This document shows, piece by piece, positions 24,737 through 32,875 of a stretch of 64,000 bases of DNA. This stretch comes from Kitasatospora sp. NBC_01287. GTDB taxonomy: Bacteria; Actinomycetota; Actinomycetes; Streptomycetales; Streptomycetaceae. The stretch spans positions 6,298,001 to 6,362,000 of the forward strand of contig NZ_JAPEPB010000001.1 of the NCBI RefSeq assembly GCF_026340565.1, written 5' to 3'. The translations under genes were made by a program, and so were the position numbers. Under the pieces are notes generated by a model. It had not been told where the DNA came from, searched no databases, and worked only from the letters and a program-made list of their open reading frames with translations. How positions within the stretch are numbered: position 1 is the first letter of the stretch; the number at the start of each line of letters is the position of its first letter.

Positions 24737-26192
24737 CCTGGTCGCCGGAGCCGACCCGAACCGCGTCATCGACTGCCTGTTCGTCAACGCCCCGCTGCGC
24801 GACTACGACCACCGGCCCCGCGTCAACGACTACACCCTGCCCGTGCTCGGCATGGCCTACATCGCGACCTACGCCGCCCAGCAGGGCTTCAACGTCGGCC
24901 TGCTGGATGCCGAAGCGCACGGCCTCGGAATCCAGCGCACCGCCCAGATCGTCAACTCGCTCAGGCCGCGGTGGGCCGCCTTCAACCTGCTGGCGCCGAC
25001 CTACGCGATCTCCGCGCAGATCGCCGACGCCCTCGACCCGCAGATCCTGGTCATGGTGGGTGGCCACCACGCCAAGGCCGTCCCCCAGCAGGTCCTGGGC
25101 GACGAGCGGTTCCGGAACCTTGCCGCCCTGGTGGTGGGTGAGGGGGAGACCAGGGTGGCCGCGCTGCTGGCCGACGTGCGTCGGCGCGCCGACCTACCGG
25201 CGGTGATGTGGCGCGACCGGCTGCTCGGCACCACCGCGGCAGGGATCTGCCGCAGCGGCGACCGGGACCACTGGACCTCGCCGGACATCAACACGCTCAC
25301 CGTCGACCGCCGATTCCTACCCCAGGACCCCTACCAGGCATCCGACGGCCGCTGGGAGGCGAACTTAGTCGGCTCCCGGGGCTGCCCCTACGAATGCGGC
25401 TTCTGCGGGGCGGCCGCCAGCATGAACACCGAGATCGTGATCCGCACCCGCGACCCGCACCACATCATCGCCGAGATGGATCAGCTGAACGCCGACTTCG
25501 GCGTCACCGCGTTCAGGGCCGTGGACGACCTGTTCCTCGGCGCCCGCCGCGTCATCCACCCGACCATGGCGGCGTTCACCGCCGAGCGAATCGGCGACCG
25601 CTACGTCTGGGACGCCACCGGCCGGATCAACGTCCTCGACCGCGAGCCCGACACGATGCTGGACACCATGCGGAACGTGGGACTGCGCGAGGTCGCTCTC
25701 GGCATCGAGTCCGGGTCGGAGCGCATCCTGCACGCGATGGACAAGCGGATCACCCCAGCGATGACGCACGACGTGACCCGCCGGCTACTGGAGCGCGGTA
25801 TCGGCGTGAAGGGCTACTTCATCCTGGGCTACCCGGGGGAGAGCCGCGAAGACGCCCTGATGACGATCCGCCACATCCACGACCTCTGGGCGCTCGCGGA
25901 CCGCTCGGAGGGGACCTTCCGGGCCAGCGTGTTCACCTTCCGCCCCTACCCCGGCAGCCCCATCTGGGCAGAGCTGGTCAAGCAGGGCTACGACCCCGTC
26001 CAGATGCAGACCTACAGCGACGTCGACCTGACCGAACACGGCGCCATCGAGGAACTGCGCGGACGCGACGAGTTCAATTTCACCACCGGCCAGCAGTTCG
26101 GCGACGTCCCCCTGAGCCAGCTGAACACCTGGCTGGCCGAACTGTCGAGGGAACAGTACGACCGCACCCACGCCCAGGAGGTGACCGCATGA
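24690..26192 (+). CDS. B12-binding-type radical SAM protein
   Basis: The 500-residue protein opens with a Rossmann-like B12-binding domain (residues about 25-160, with PVLGMAYIATYAAQQGFNVG, VMVGGHHAKAVP and LVVGEGETRVAAL). The radical SAM domain has CxxxCxxC in SRGCPYECGFCGAA (residues about 230-240), then FRAVDDLFLG, VALGIESGSERIL and VKGYFILGYPGESREDAL. Such enzymes methylate or rearrange unreactive carbons in antibiotics and cofactors. The D-x-H-x-x-G B12 motif is not obvious. It overlaps the previous gene and is coupled (ATGA) to the kinase downstream. Confidence 0.88.
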   Translation: MPIPISPEDVPPTDRDLVAGADPNRVIDCLFVNAPLRDYDHRPRVNDYTLPVLGMAYIATYAAQQGFNVGLLDAEAHGLGIQRTAQIVNSLRPRWAAFNLLAPTYAISAQIADALDPQILVMVGGHHAKAVPQQVLGDERFRNLAALVVGEGETRVAALLADVRRRADLPAVMWRDRLLGTTAAGICRSGDRDHWTSPDINTLTVDRRFLPQDPYQASDGRWEANLVGSRGCPYECGFCGAAASMNTEIVIRTRDPHHIIAEMDQLNADFGVTAFRAVDDLFLGARRVIHPTMAAFTAERIGDRYVWDATGRINVLDREPDTMLDTMRNVGLREVALGIESGSERILHAMDKRITPAMTHDVTRRLLERGIGVKGYFILGYPGESREDALMTIRHIHDLWALADRSEGTFRASVFTFRPYPGSPIWAELVKQGYDPVQMQTYSDVDLTEHGAIEELRGRDEFNFTTGQQFGDVPLSQLNTWLAELSREQYDRTHAQEVTA

Positions 26193-26839
26193 CCAGCATC
26201 CGCCCGCCGGGTCTGCTGATCACCGTGGACGGCCCCAGCGGCCTGGGCAAGTCCACCACCATCGCCGCCACCCGCACCGCCCTCGAAGTAGCAGGGCACA
26301 CGGTGCACATCGCGACCGGCCCCTCCAGCAGCGCGTTCGGTCTCGCGGTCCGCACCGTAGCCAACGAGATGACTGGCAACGCCCTGGCCCTGGCCGTCGC
26401 CGCCGACCGGCTCCACCAGCGCGACACCGAGATCCGCCCCCACCGCCACGTCGGCCACACCGTGCTGTGCGACCGCTACCTGCCCTCCACGCTGGTCCTC
26501 CAGCGCGCCGACGGAGTCGCCACCGACTTCCTGCTCACCATCAACCACGGCGTGGACATTCCGGACCTCGCGGTCATCCTCCTCGCCGACCCGGACACGG
26601 TGCAGCGCCGCCTAGCCAGCCGAGGTACCCGTCACCGCTTCGAGCTTGACGCCGCAAGCACCGCCCGCGAACTCGACCTCTACCAGCAGGCCGTGCCCAT
26701 CCTCACCCGCCTCGGCTACCCGATCCACACCATCGACACCACCGGCCTCACCCCAGAGCAGATCGCCCAGAAGATCCTGCGATCTGCCAACACCACCCAC
26801 CCGGCCGCCAGCAACACCAGCGCGGCCCTGGAGAGTTAG
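26189..26839 (+). CDS. Thymidylate-kinase-like P-loop kinase
   Basis: The 216-residue protein has Walker A in TVDGPSGLGKSTTIAATRTA, the TMK-type VLCDRYLPSTLVLQRADGV (D-R-Y) motif, VILLADPDTVQRRLASRG and a C-terminal helical region with IDTTGLTPEQIAQKIL. It probably transfers phosphate to dTMP or a modified nucleotide. ATGA overlap ties it to the radical SAM gene. A second kinase in the cluster with two dCTP-deaminase paralogues suggests a complete route from modified nucleoside to dNTP. Confidence 0.85.
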   Translation: MTSIRPPGLLITVDGPSGLGKSTTIAATRTALEVAGHTVHIATGPSSSAFGLAVRTVANEMTGNALALAVAADRLHQRDTEIRPHRHVGHTVLCDRYLPSTLVLQRADGVATDFLLTINHGVDIPDLAVILLADPDTVQRRLASRGTRHRFELDAASTARELDLYQQAVPILTRLGYPIHTIDTTGLTPEQIAQKILRSANTTHPAASNTSAALES

Positions 26840-26846
26840 AGATTCC

Positions 26847-27305
26847 ATGAGCAACACCCATACCCTGCCCCCCGTCGTCGACATGCACGTGCTCGTGCGC
26901 ACCGAGGACGGCAAGCTCCTGCTCTCGCAGCGAGGCGGCCCCTACGGCTACGGCCAGTGGCACGCCCCGAGCGGCAAGCTCGACCCCGGCGAGACCCCCG
27001 TCGAAGGCGCTGCCCGCGAGCTGCTGGAAGAGACCGGCCTGACCGTCGATCCGGCTGATCTCACGCTGGTGCACACCGTGGTGCACTACCAGAGCGCCGA
27101 CACCGCGCACCGCCTCGGGTTCTTCTACGAGGCCACCACGTGGCGCGGTGAACCGGTGAACCGCGAGCCCGCCAAGTGCCTGGACCTGCGATGGTTCGCC
27201 GACCACGACCTGCCGGAGGAGCTGATCCCCTACCCGGCGGCAGGGCTGCACGGCGCCCTCACCGACCGGGGAGGTCTGACCTTCCACAACTGGCCGGCGG
27301 CCTGA
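26847..27305 (+). CDS. Nudix hydrolase 1
   Basis: The 152-residue protein has a full Nudix box, GKLDPGETPVEGAARELLEE followed by TGL. The start, ATG 26847, follows GGAGAG and lies seven bases after the kinase stop, so co-transcription is likely. Nudix enzymes hydrolyse nucleoside diphosphates linked to another group, such as oxidised dNTPs, sugar nucleotides or cap-like structures. Given the context, house-cleaning of modified nucleotides or nucleotide sugars is plausible. A hairpin (27359-27388) follows. Confidence 0.88.
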   Translation: MSNTHTLPPVVDMHVLVRTEDGKLLLSQRGGPYGYGQWHAPSGKLDPGETPVEGAARELLEETGLTVDPADLTLVHTVVHYQSADTAHRLGFFYEATTWRGEPVNREPAKCLDLRWFADHDLPEELIPYPAAGLHGALTDRGGLTFHNWPAA

Positions 27306-27358
27306 CCCCGACTCGGGGCCGCTGCGTTCCCTGAGCAGCCACCAGCGCCGCAGTGCGC

Positions 27359-27388
27359 CCGGTTGCGGCCCGATCGGGTCGCAACCGG
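27359..27388. terminator. Hairpin between the Nudix genes
   Basis: CCGGTTGCG pairs with CGCAACCGG, with further pairing inside (GCCCGATCGGGT). It lies 53 bp after the first Nudix stop. The 27306-27567 gap holds no supported gene. Confidence 0.6.
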
Positions 27389-27567
27389 CGCTTGCCCGTT
27401 GACCGTTGTCGCCTCAACCGGCAGCGCCCAGGCTGCGCGAGCCGTCCGAGTCGAAGAGTGCTCCGGCGCAGGCTGGCCAGGTCCTTGAATTCCGAAGGCT
27501 GCCCCTGCCACCCGAGCCCCTTGATCGCCGCACGCTCTACGACGACGCCACCAGATTGGAGACCACG

Positions 27568-28056
27568 ATGTCCTGGGTTCCGCCGGAGGAGTACCTGCCC
27601 ACGATCCCGTCCGGAAAGGCATACGCCGCGCTCTACCTGACCGACGAACACGGCCACCCCCTGCTACTCCGCTCCGTCCACCGGCCCCAGGAGTGGCAGA
27701 TCCCGGGAGGGAACTTCGAGCACGCGGACCTCGAAGCCGGTCCCGGTCACTGCGCCTGGCGAGAGGCGGTGGAGGAGACCGGGCTCGACCTGCCGCCGCA
27801 GGCCGGCCCGCTGCTGGCCCTCATCTATGTGAGGCCCACCACAACCTGGCCGTTCAAGATCGGAATGGTCTTCGACGGAGGCGAACTGACCACCCAGCAG
27901 ATCGCCGGAATCCGGATCGACCCGGAAGAGCACAGCGAGTTCCGTCTGCAGCCGATCGAGCATCGAAAGGACGCGGACAACGATCCCGAGCTGCCCACCG
28001 TCCTGGCATGCGCCGAGGCGCGCCGCACCGGCCGCACCTCCTACCTCATCCGCTGA
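27568..28056 (+). CDS. Nudix hydrolase 2
   Basis: From ATG 27568 (TTGGAGA upstream) the protein has 162 residues. The Nudix box is present but longer than usual: WQIPGGNFEHADLEAGPGHC, then AWREAVEETGLDLP, with R-E-x-x-E-E-x-G intact. It contains LLALIYVRPTTTWPFKIGMV, suggesting a substrate pocket unlike Nudix 1. Its function is probably hydrolysis of a nucleotide derivative. It follows a hairpin-containing gap and precedes the small ORF and STAND gene. Confidence 0.8.
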   Translation: MSWVPPEEYLPTIPSGKAYAALYLTDEHGHPLLLRSVHRPQEWQIPGGNFEHADLEAGPGHCAWREAVEETGLDLPPQAGPLLALIYVRPTTTWPFKIGMVFDGGELTTQQIAGIRIDPEEHSEFRLQPIEHRKDADNDPELPTVLACAEARRTGRTSYLIR

Positions 28057-28232
28057 CCCGGCACCAGCCTGCTCACCGCACAGCCGCCAGCGCCGACCGG
28101 ACCCTCGACAGCAGCTCCTCCACGCCCGGAGCAGGTCACCGGGCCAGCGCACGACCCACCCTCTCGGGCTCCTCACCGACCGCTCGCGGAGCCCAACACC
28201 CGCCGCGCACCATCCAGAGAGGTCACCTGACC

Positions 28233-28328
28233 ATGCACGACGAGCACCCCGCCGCCCGGCGTCGTGGCGCGCGCCACGACGGGGCCCGACCGGCGATCGT
28301 CATAGGGAACACGCGGGCAGGTGCCTGA
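28233..28328 (+). CDS. Possible 31-residue leader peptide
   Basis: An ATG at 28233 preceded by GAGAGG opens a 31-codon frame (MHDEHPAARRRGARHDGARP onward) whose TGA overlaps the ATG of the STAND gene by one base (TGATG). The close coupling suggests that translation of the small frame feeds into the next gene. It is too short to identify and may be only a leader. Confidence 0.35.
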   Translation: MHDEHPAARRRGARHDGARPAIVIGNTRAGA

Positions 28329-30472
28329 TGCCGGACGTGCGAACAGACAACGGGATCAGCGGCCACGCCCGGGTCGACGCAGCAGTCATGGCCGGGAACG
28401 TCAACGGCGGCATCCACTTCCACCCAGCCGCTCCGGCCACCCGCCTGCTCAAGGCCCGCCAGCTGGCGCCCGTCACGGCAGCGTGGACGAACCGCACCGC
28501 GGACATCGAGCGGCTTCACGCCATACGGCTGGACTGTCCCGACTACGCGGTCCCGATCGTCGTGATCACCGGCCCGAGCGGCGTCGGCAAGTCTGGACTG
28601 GCCGCCCGCTGGGGCCACGTCGTCGCGGACGACTACCCGGACGGCCAGATCGTCGTGGACCTGCGCGGTTCCGCTTCGACCGGGCCAGCGACCACCGCCG
28701 AGGTGCTCCGGTCGATGCTGCGCGCACTCGGCATCGGCCTGGACAGCCACTTGACGTGGGACGAGCACGAGCTGATCGGACTGTGGCGCTCGGCGAGCGC
28801 CGACCTGCAGCTGCTGGTACTGCTGGAGGACGCCGCTGGGGCCGAGCAGGTCCTCCCGCTGGTGCCCGGCGGTCCGGGCTGCCTCGTCATGCTGACCAGC
28901 CGCCGACCGCTCGCCCAGCTCATCGCTCACGGAGCGGTCCACCACCACGTCCTCCCGTTGTCCGCCGCCGCTGCGATTCAGTTCCTGGCCCGGTGCGCGG
29001 GAGCAGACCGCATCGCGCGGGAGCCGCAGGCCGCCGCCGAGCTGGCCGCTGCCTGCGGCTACCTGCCACTGCCACTCGCGCTAATCGGCGCGGACCTCGC
29101 GCTGAACCCTGGGCGCCGGGTAATCGAAGTTGCCCGCTCGCTCGCCCGACCGCCCTTGGCCAACCCCTCGTCACTGCACAGCAGATCGGAGCGCCCCGTG
29201 ACACCGGCTCTCGACCACACCTATGAGGCTCTGCCCTCCGCCAGTGCCTGCTTCTACCGCCAGCTGTCCGCACTGCCGGTACCCGACTTCGACGGGGCCA
29301 TGGCCGCCGCGGCTGCCGGGCTCACCGCCACGCAGGCCGCCGCGCACCTGGCCGCGCTGAGCGAGCGTGGCCTACTGGACGACGCCGGCCAGGCGCCCGT
29401 TCGAGGTCCCCTGTTCCGGATGCGCGACGAAGTCCGTGACCACGCCCGCCAGATGGCCACCGATGAGGACGGCACCGCAGCGACTGAGGCAGTACTTCGC
29501 TCCTACATCGACTGGCTGCTCGCCGCGACAACCACCGCCGAGCGGATGCTCACCCCCCACCACCTCCGCCTGGACCGCACCTACCGCTACCCGCCTGCCA
29601 TGCCCATGCGCTTCGACAACCACGCCGAGGCACTGTCCTGGCTGGAGACCCAACTCCCATCGTTCACCTCGGTTCTGGCCGCCGCAGCCGCAGCCGGCTG
29701 GGACTCCAGCGTCTGGCAGTTGGTGCACGCGATGTACCCGGCCTGGCACCGGCTACGGCCAACGGCCCTGCAGATCACCACACACGAGCTGGGGCTTGCC
29801 GCGGCCCAGCGCGACGGCAACCGGCTGGCACAGGCCGAGATGGCCAGCGCCGGTGCTGGCGGACTTCGCGCCGCAGGCCGTTACGACGAGGCCGTGGCGC
29901 TCCTGACGTTCGCGCTCAAGCTGGCCGAGGAGGACGGCGACGAGCGCGGGCAAGCACAGTACCTGCTCGGCATCGGGTCCAGCCTGCACGCAGGTGAACG
30001 CTACGACGAGGCGGCGCCGCACCTGTTGGCTGCGAAGGAGCGGTTCGAGGCGCTTGGACGCTGGCGCAGCGCCGCACTGGCACAGATCTTGCTCGGCTCG
30101 ATCGCCAGCTTCCTTGGCCGGTTCGAGGTCGCGTTCCAGCTGCTGACCCAAGCGCGCCAGAGGCTGGTGGAGGTGGGAGACCAACTGGATGCCGCCCGGG
30201 CTCTGGCCTGGCTCGCGGATGCGCACTCGCGCCATGGGGAGTTCGAACGTGCCCAGGAACTTCTCTCCCAGGCCGGCGCGGAGTTCGGCGAGGTCTCCCG
30301 CCACTGGCAGGCGCGGGTGGTCGAGCTACATGGCCAGGCAGCCGAGCGCGAGGGTCTACCAGACCGTGCCCGCGAGCTGTACGAGGACAGCCGCTGCCGA
30401 TTCGACGCGCTGGCGAGCAGCCGCGACACTGCCCGGCTTGTCGACCGGCTGTCGGCGCTGGGTGCCGGGTGA
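28328..30472 (+). CDS. NB-ARC/STAND NTPase with TPR-like C-terminus
   Basis: The 714-residue protein has an N-terminal segment (HARVDAAVMAGNVNGGIHFH) common in streptomycete NB-ARC proteins, a Walker A in VVITGPSGVGKSGLAARWGH, a Walker B-like LLVLLEDAAGAEQVLPLVPG, an ARC/winged-helix region (LPLALIGADLALNPG) and a helical repeat C-terminus (GGLRAAGRYDEAVALLTFAL, AQYLLGIGSSLHAGERYDEA). STAND proteins act as ligand-triggered switches in regulation or anti-phage defence. Its position next to a nucleotide cluster suggests regulation or surveillance of that cluster, which is inference. Confidence 0.82.
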   Translation: MPDVRTDNGISGHARVDAAVMAGNVNGGIHFHPAAPATRLLKARQLAPVTAAWTNRTADIERLHAIRLDCPDYAVPIVVITGPSGVGKSGLAARWGHVVADDYPDGQIVVDLRGSASTGPATTAEVLRSMLRALGIGLDSHLTWDEHELIGLWRSASADLQLLVLLEDAAGAEQVLPLVPGGPGCLVMLTSRRPLAQLIAHGAVHHHVLPLSAAAAIQFLARCAGADRIAREPQAAAELAAACGYLPLPLALIGADLALNPGRRVIEVARSLARPPLANPSSLHSRSERPVTPALDHTYEALPSASACFYRQLSALPVPDFDGAMAAAAAGLTATQAAAHLAALSERGLLDDAGQAPVRGPLFRMRDEVRDHARQMATDEDGTAATEAVLRSYIDWLLAATTTAERMLTPHHLRLDRTYRYPPAMPMRFDNHAEALSWLETQLPSFTSVLAAAAAAGWDSSVWQLVHAMYPAWHRLRPTALQITTHELGLAAAQRDGNRLAQAEMASAGAGGLRAAGRYDEAVALLTFALKLAEEDGDERGQAQYLLGIGSSLHAGERYDEAAPHLLAAKERFEALGRWRSAALAQILLGSIASFLGRFEVAFQLLTQARQRLVEVGDQLDAARALAWLADAHSRHGEFERAQELLSQAGAEFGEVSRHWQARVVELHGQAAEREGLPDRARELYEDSRCRFDALASSRDTARLVDRLSALGAG

Positions 30473-30776
30473 TCGGACTGGTCTGCGGACTACTCAGCTG
30501 ATCCACCGCCACCAACTCGCCGACGTGGACACGGATTGGCCCGGATCGAGTGAGACCCGCCAGGACACGCCGAGAGGGCCGCCGGGCCGCTGCCAGGATC
30601 GGGGACCGCACCAGCCACCACCCGCATCTGCAGAGTGCCGACCGGCACCCCTGCGACCCGAACATGCCACCGCGCCTGCTGGCGGAAGGCCATCCCCGCG
30701 CCCTTCGCCGGGCGATTCGGGCTGCCCACTCGCAGCACCGATTGCCCGCAATCAGCAGCCGACCCCAGGGAGCAAT
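30473..30776. other. Intergenic region before the ABC exporter
   Basis: These 304 bp have no well-supported gene. A 43-codon frame (ATG 30664 to 30795) overlaps the exporter start but lacks a clear ribosome site and codon bias, so I do not call it. An AGGGAG site for the exporter lies near 30767. Confidence 0.4.
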
Positions 30777-32750
30777 GTGTCCGATCACCGCGTGACCGCG
30801 CAGCAGCCCGCCGAGGCCAAACCGGCCCCCGAGGTCACCGCCGACACCAAGCCCGCCGAGGAGCACAAGGAGGAGTTCCGGGCCCGCTTCCCCGGTAACC
30901 CCCGGGCCAAGGCCGAGGATTCGATGTCCACCACGGCGATGCTTCGCCGGCTGCCCCAACTCGTCCGCCGTGCCATGTCCCTGGCCTGGCACGCCGACCA
31001 GAGGGCGACTGCACTGCTCCTGGTCTGCCAGCTGCTGTCCGGTGTGGCCGGGGCATTCGCCCTGTACGCCACCACCGGCACGCTCCGCGCGCTGCTCGCA
31101 CCCGGTCCTGTCGGCGACCACCTTCGGCACGCCGCTCCGTCGCTGGCCATCGTCACCGCCGCAACCGCGCTTCGCGCCGTGCTGGCGATCACCGTGACCA
31201 GCATGTCGACGAAGGTATCGCCGAAGATCAACCGGGAAGCCGACCTTGCGCTGATCGCCGCCGGGTGCGAGGCCGAGCTGAAAGCGTACGACGAACCCGC
31301 CTACAACGAGCAGTGGGAGGAAGCCGACCGGGGCGCGGCCACCACGCCGGACCTGCTGTCGAACGCGCAGGACGTGATCGCCTCCACGGTATCGCTGGTC
31401 GCCGCAGCCGGGGTCCTCGCAACCCTCAATCCGCTGCTCCTGCCATTCCTGCTCCTCGGCGCTGTGCCGACCGGCGTCGCTGCCGTGCGCACCGCCCGGA
31501 TCCACTACCTGGCTGCGGTCACCACCAACGAGGAACGCCAGGCGCTGCGGATGTACCGCTGGTACCTGATCGAGAAGGGCCGCGCCGATCAGGTCCGCTC
31601 CGATCAGGTCACCCCGTTCATGATGGCCAAGTACCGGCAGGCCGAGGCCCGGATCACCGCAGCCACCGAACAGGCCACCCGCAAGGCCGCCAAGGTCTCC
31701 CTGTGGGCGGCCGTCGGCACCGGCGCGGGCAGCTCGCTGGTCTGGGGTGTCCTGCTGTACCTCGTCGCCACCGGCCAGATCAGCCTCGCGGCAGCCGGCG
31801 GCGCCACCTTCGCGTTGCGCACCGCCTCCAGCGGCGTGCAGGGCATGGTCGGCAACGGTGCCCGCCTCTACCGCATGGGCCTCTATCTCGACGACTACTT
31901 CCGCTTCCTGGACGAAGCCGGCGGCCACCGCATCCAACGCGGCCACCTCACACCGCCCGCCCCCGAGCTGGTCGAAGTCAAGGGCTTGACCCACACCTAC
32001 CCGGGCGAGCAGCAGGACCCCGCTCTCCAGGACGTCGACATGACGCTGCGCCGCGGTGAGGTCGTCGCCGTCATCGGGCAGAACGGCAGCGGCAAGTCCA
32101 CCCTCCTCAAGCTCCTCGCGGGCCTGTACCTGCCGCAGACCGGGCAGATCACCTGGGACGGTGTCCCTGTCGAGCAGTTGTCCGCCGACGGCATGTGGAG
32201 CAGGGTCGCCCGCGTCCCGCAGGAGTTCGCCCGCTGGCCGCTGAACGCCGCTGAGAACATCCACCTCGGCCACCTCACCGACGACCTGATGGGCGAGGTC
32301 CAGCGCGCCGCCGCGCAGACCGGATTCGACGAGATCGTGGACCGACTCCGGTCGAGCTGGCGGACCCTGCTCGCGCAGGGCTGGATGGGCGGTGCCGAAC
32401 TGTCCGGCGGGGGCTGGCAGCGCGCTGCGGTCGCCCGCGCCCTGTACCGCACCACCCTCAACCCCGGCTTGCTGATCCTGGACGAGCCGACCTCCGACCT
32501 CGACCCGCGCGCCGAGCACAAGATCCTGCACGCCCTGCGCGCATTCGCCCCCGAACGCATCACCCTGCTGGTCACCCACAACATCGCCAACGCCGCCGTC
32601 GCCGACCGGGTGATCGTCATGGACCAGGGCCGCGTCATCCAGACCGGCACCTGGCAGGAACTCGCCGATCAGAAGGACGGCCTGTTCCGCGAACTCCTCG
32701 ACCTCCAACGCGACCGGGCCATCCCCGGCCAGCGCACCGCCACCGAGTAA
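30777..32750 (+). CDS. ABC exporter, fused permease-ATPase
   Basis: Starting at GTG 30777 after AGGGAG, the 657-residue protein has a charged N-terminus, a transmembrane domain with helices such as TALLLVCQLLSGVAGAFALY, LATLNPLLLPFLLLGAVPTG and SSLVWGVLLYLVATGQISLA, and a C-terminal ATPase: Walker A VIGQNGSGKSTLLKLLAG, signature LSGGGWQRAAVARALY (a G-W-Q-R variant), Walker B LLILDEPTSDLD and switch His VTHNIANA. It is a half-transporter presumably working as a dimer, exporting a product of the cluster or other small molecule or peptide. A hairpin follows. Confidence 0.88.
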   Translation: MSDHRVTAQQPAEAKPAPEVTADTKPAEEHKEEFRARFPGNPRAKAEDSMSTTAMLRRLPQLVRRAMSLAWHADQRATALLLVCQLLSGVAGAFALYATTGTLRALLAPGPVGDHLRHAAPSLAIVTAATALRAVLAITVTSMSTKVSPKINREADLALIAAGCEAELKAYDEPAYNEQWEEADRGAATTPDLLSNAQDVIASTVSLVAAAGVLATLNPLLLPFLLLGAVPTGVAAVRTARIHYLAAVTTNEERQALRMYRWYLIEKGRADQVRSDQVTPFMMAKYRQAEARITAATEQATRKAAKVSLWAAVGTGAGSSLVWGVLLYLVATGQISLAAAGGATFALRTASSGVQGMVGNGARLYRMGLYLDDYFRFLDEAGGHRIQRGHLTPPAPELVEVKGLTHTYPGEQQDPALQDVDMTLRRGEVVAVIGQNGSGKSTLLKLLAGLYLPQTGQITWDGVPVEQLSADGMWSRVARVPQEFARWPLNAAENIHLGHLTDDLMGEVQRAAAQTGFDEIVDRLRSSWRTLLAQGWMGGAELSGGGWQRAAVARALYRTTLNPGLLILDEPTSDLDPRAEHKILHALRAFAPERITLLVTHNIANAAVADRVIVMDQGRVIQTGTWQELADQKDGLFRELLDLQRDRAIPGQRTATE

Positions 32751-32767
32751 CGGCCCTCCTCCGGCCG

Positions 32768-32801
32768 GGCGCTGGCCGCCGACTTCTCGACGGCCAGCGC
32801 C
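32768..32801. terminator. Hairpin after the ABC exporter gene
   Basis: GGCGCTGGCCG pairs with CGGCCAGCGCC around a 12-base loop, 17 bp after the stop. Confidence 0.65.
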
Positions 32802-32875
32802 GGGCCCCTACGACACCCCACCACCGGCTGGTCCCTGTGCGCCAGTCCCGCATCCGCCTACGAGGAGCAACACCC

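Noticed and set aside
30664..30795. 43-codon frame before the ABC exporter as a possible peptide precursor
   Set aside because: No ribosome site, weak coding bias and no leader or core features of a peptide natural product.
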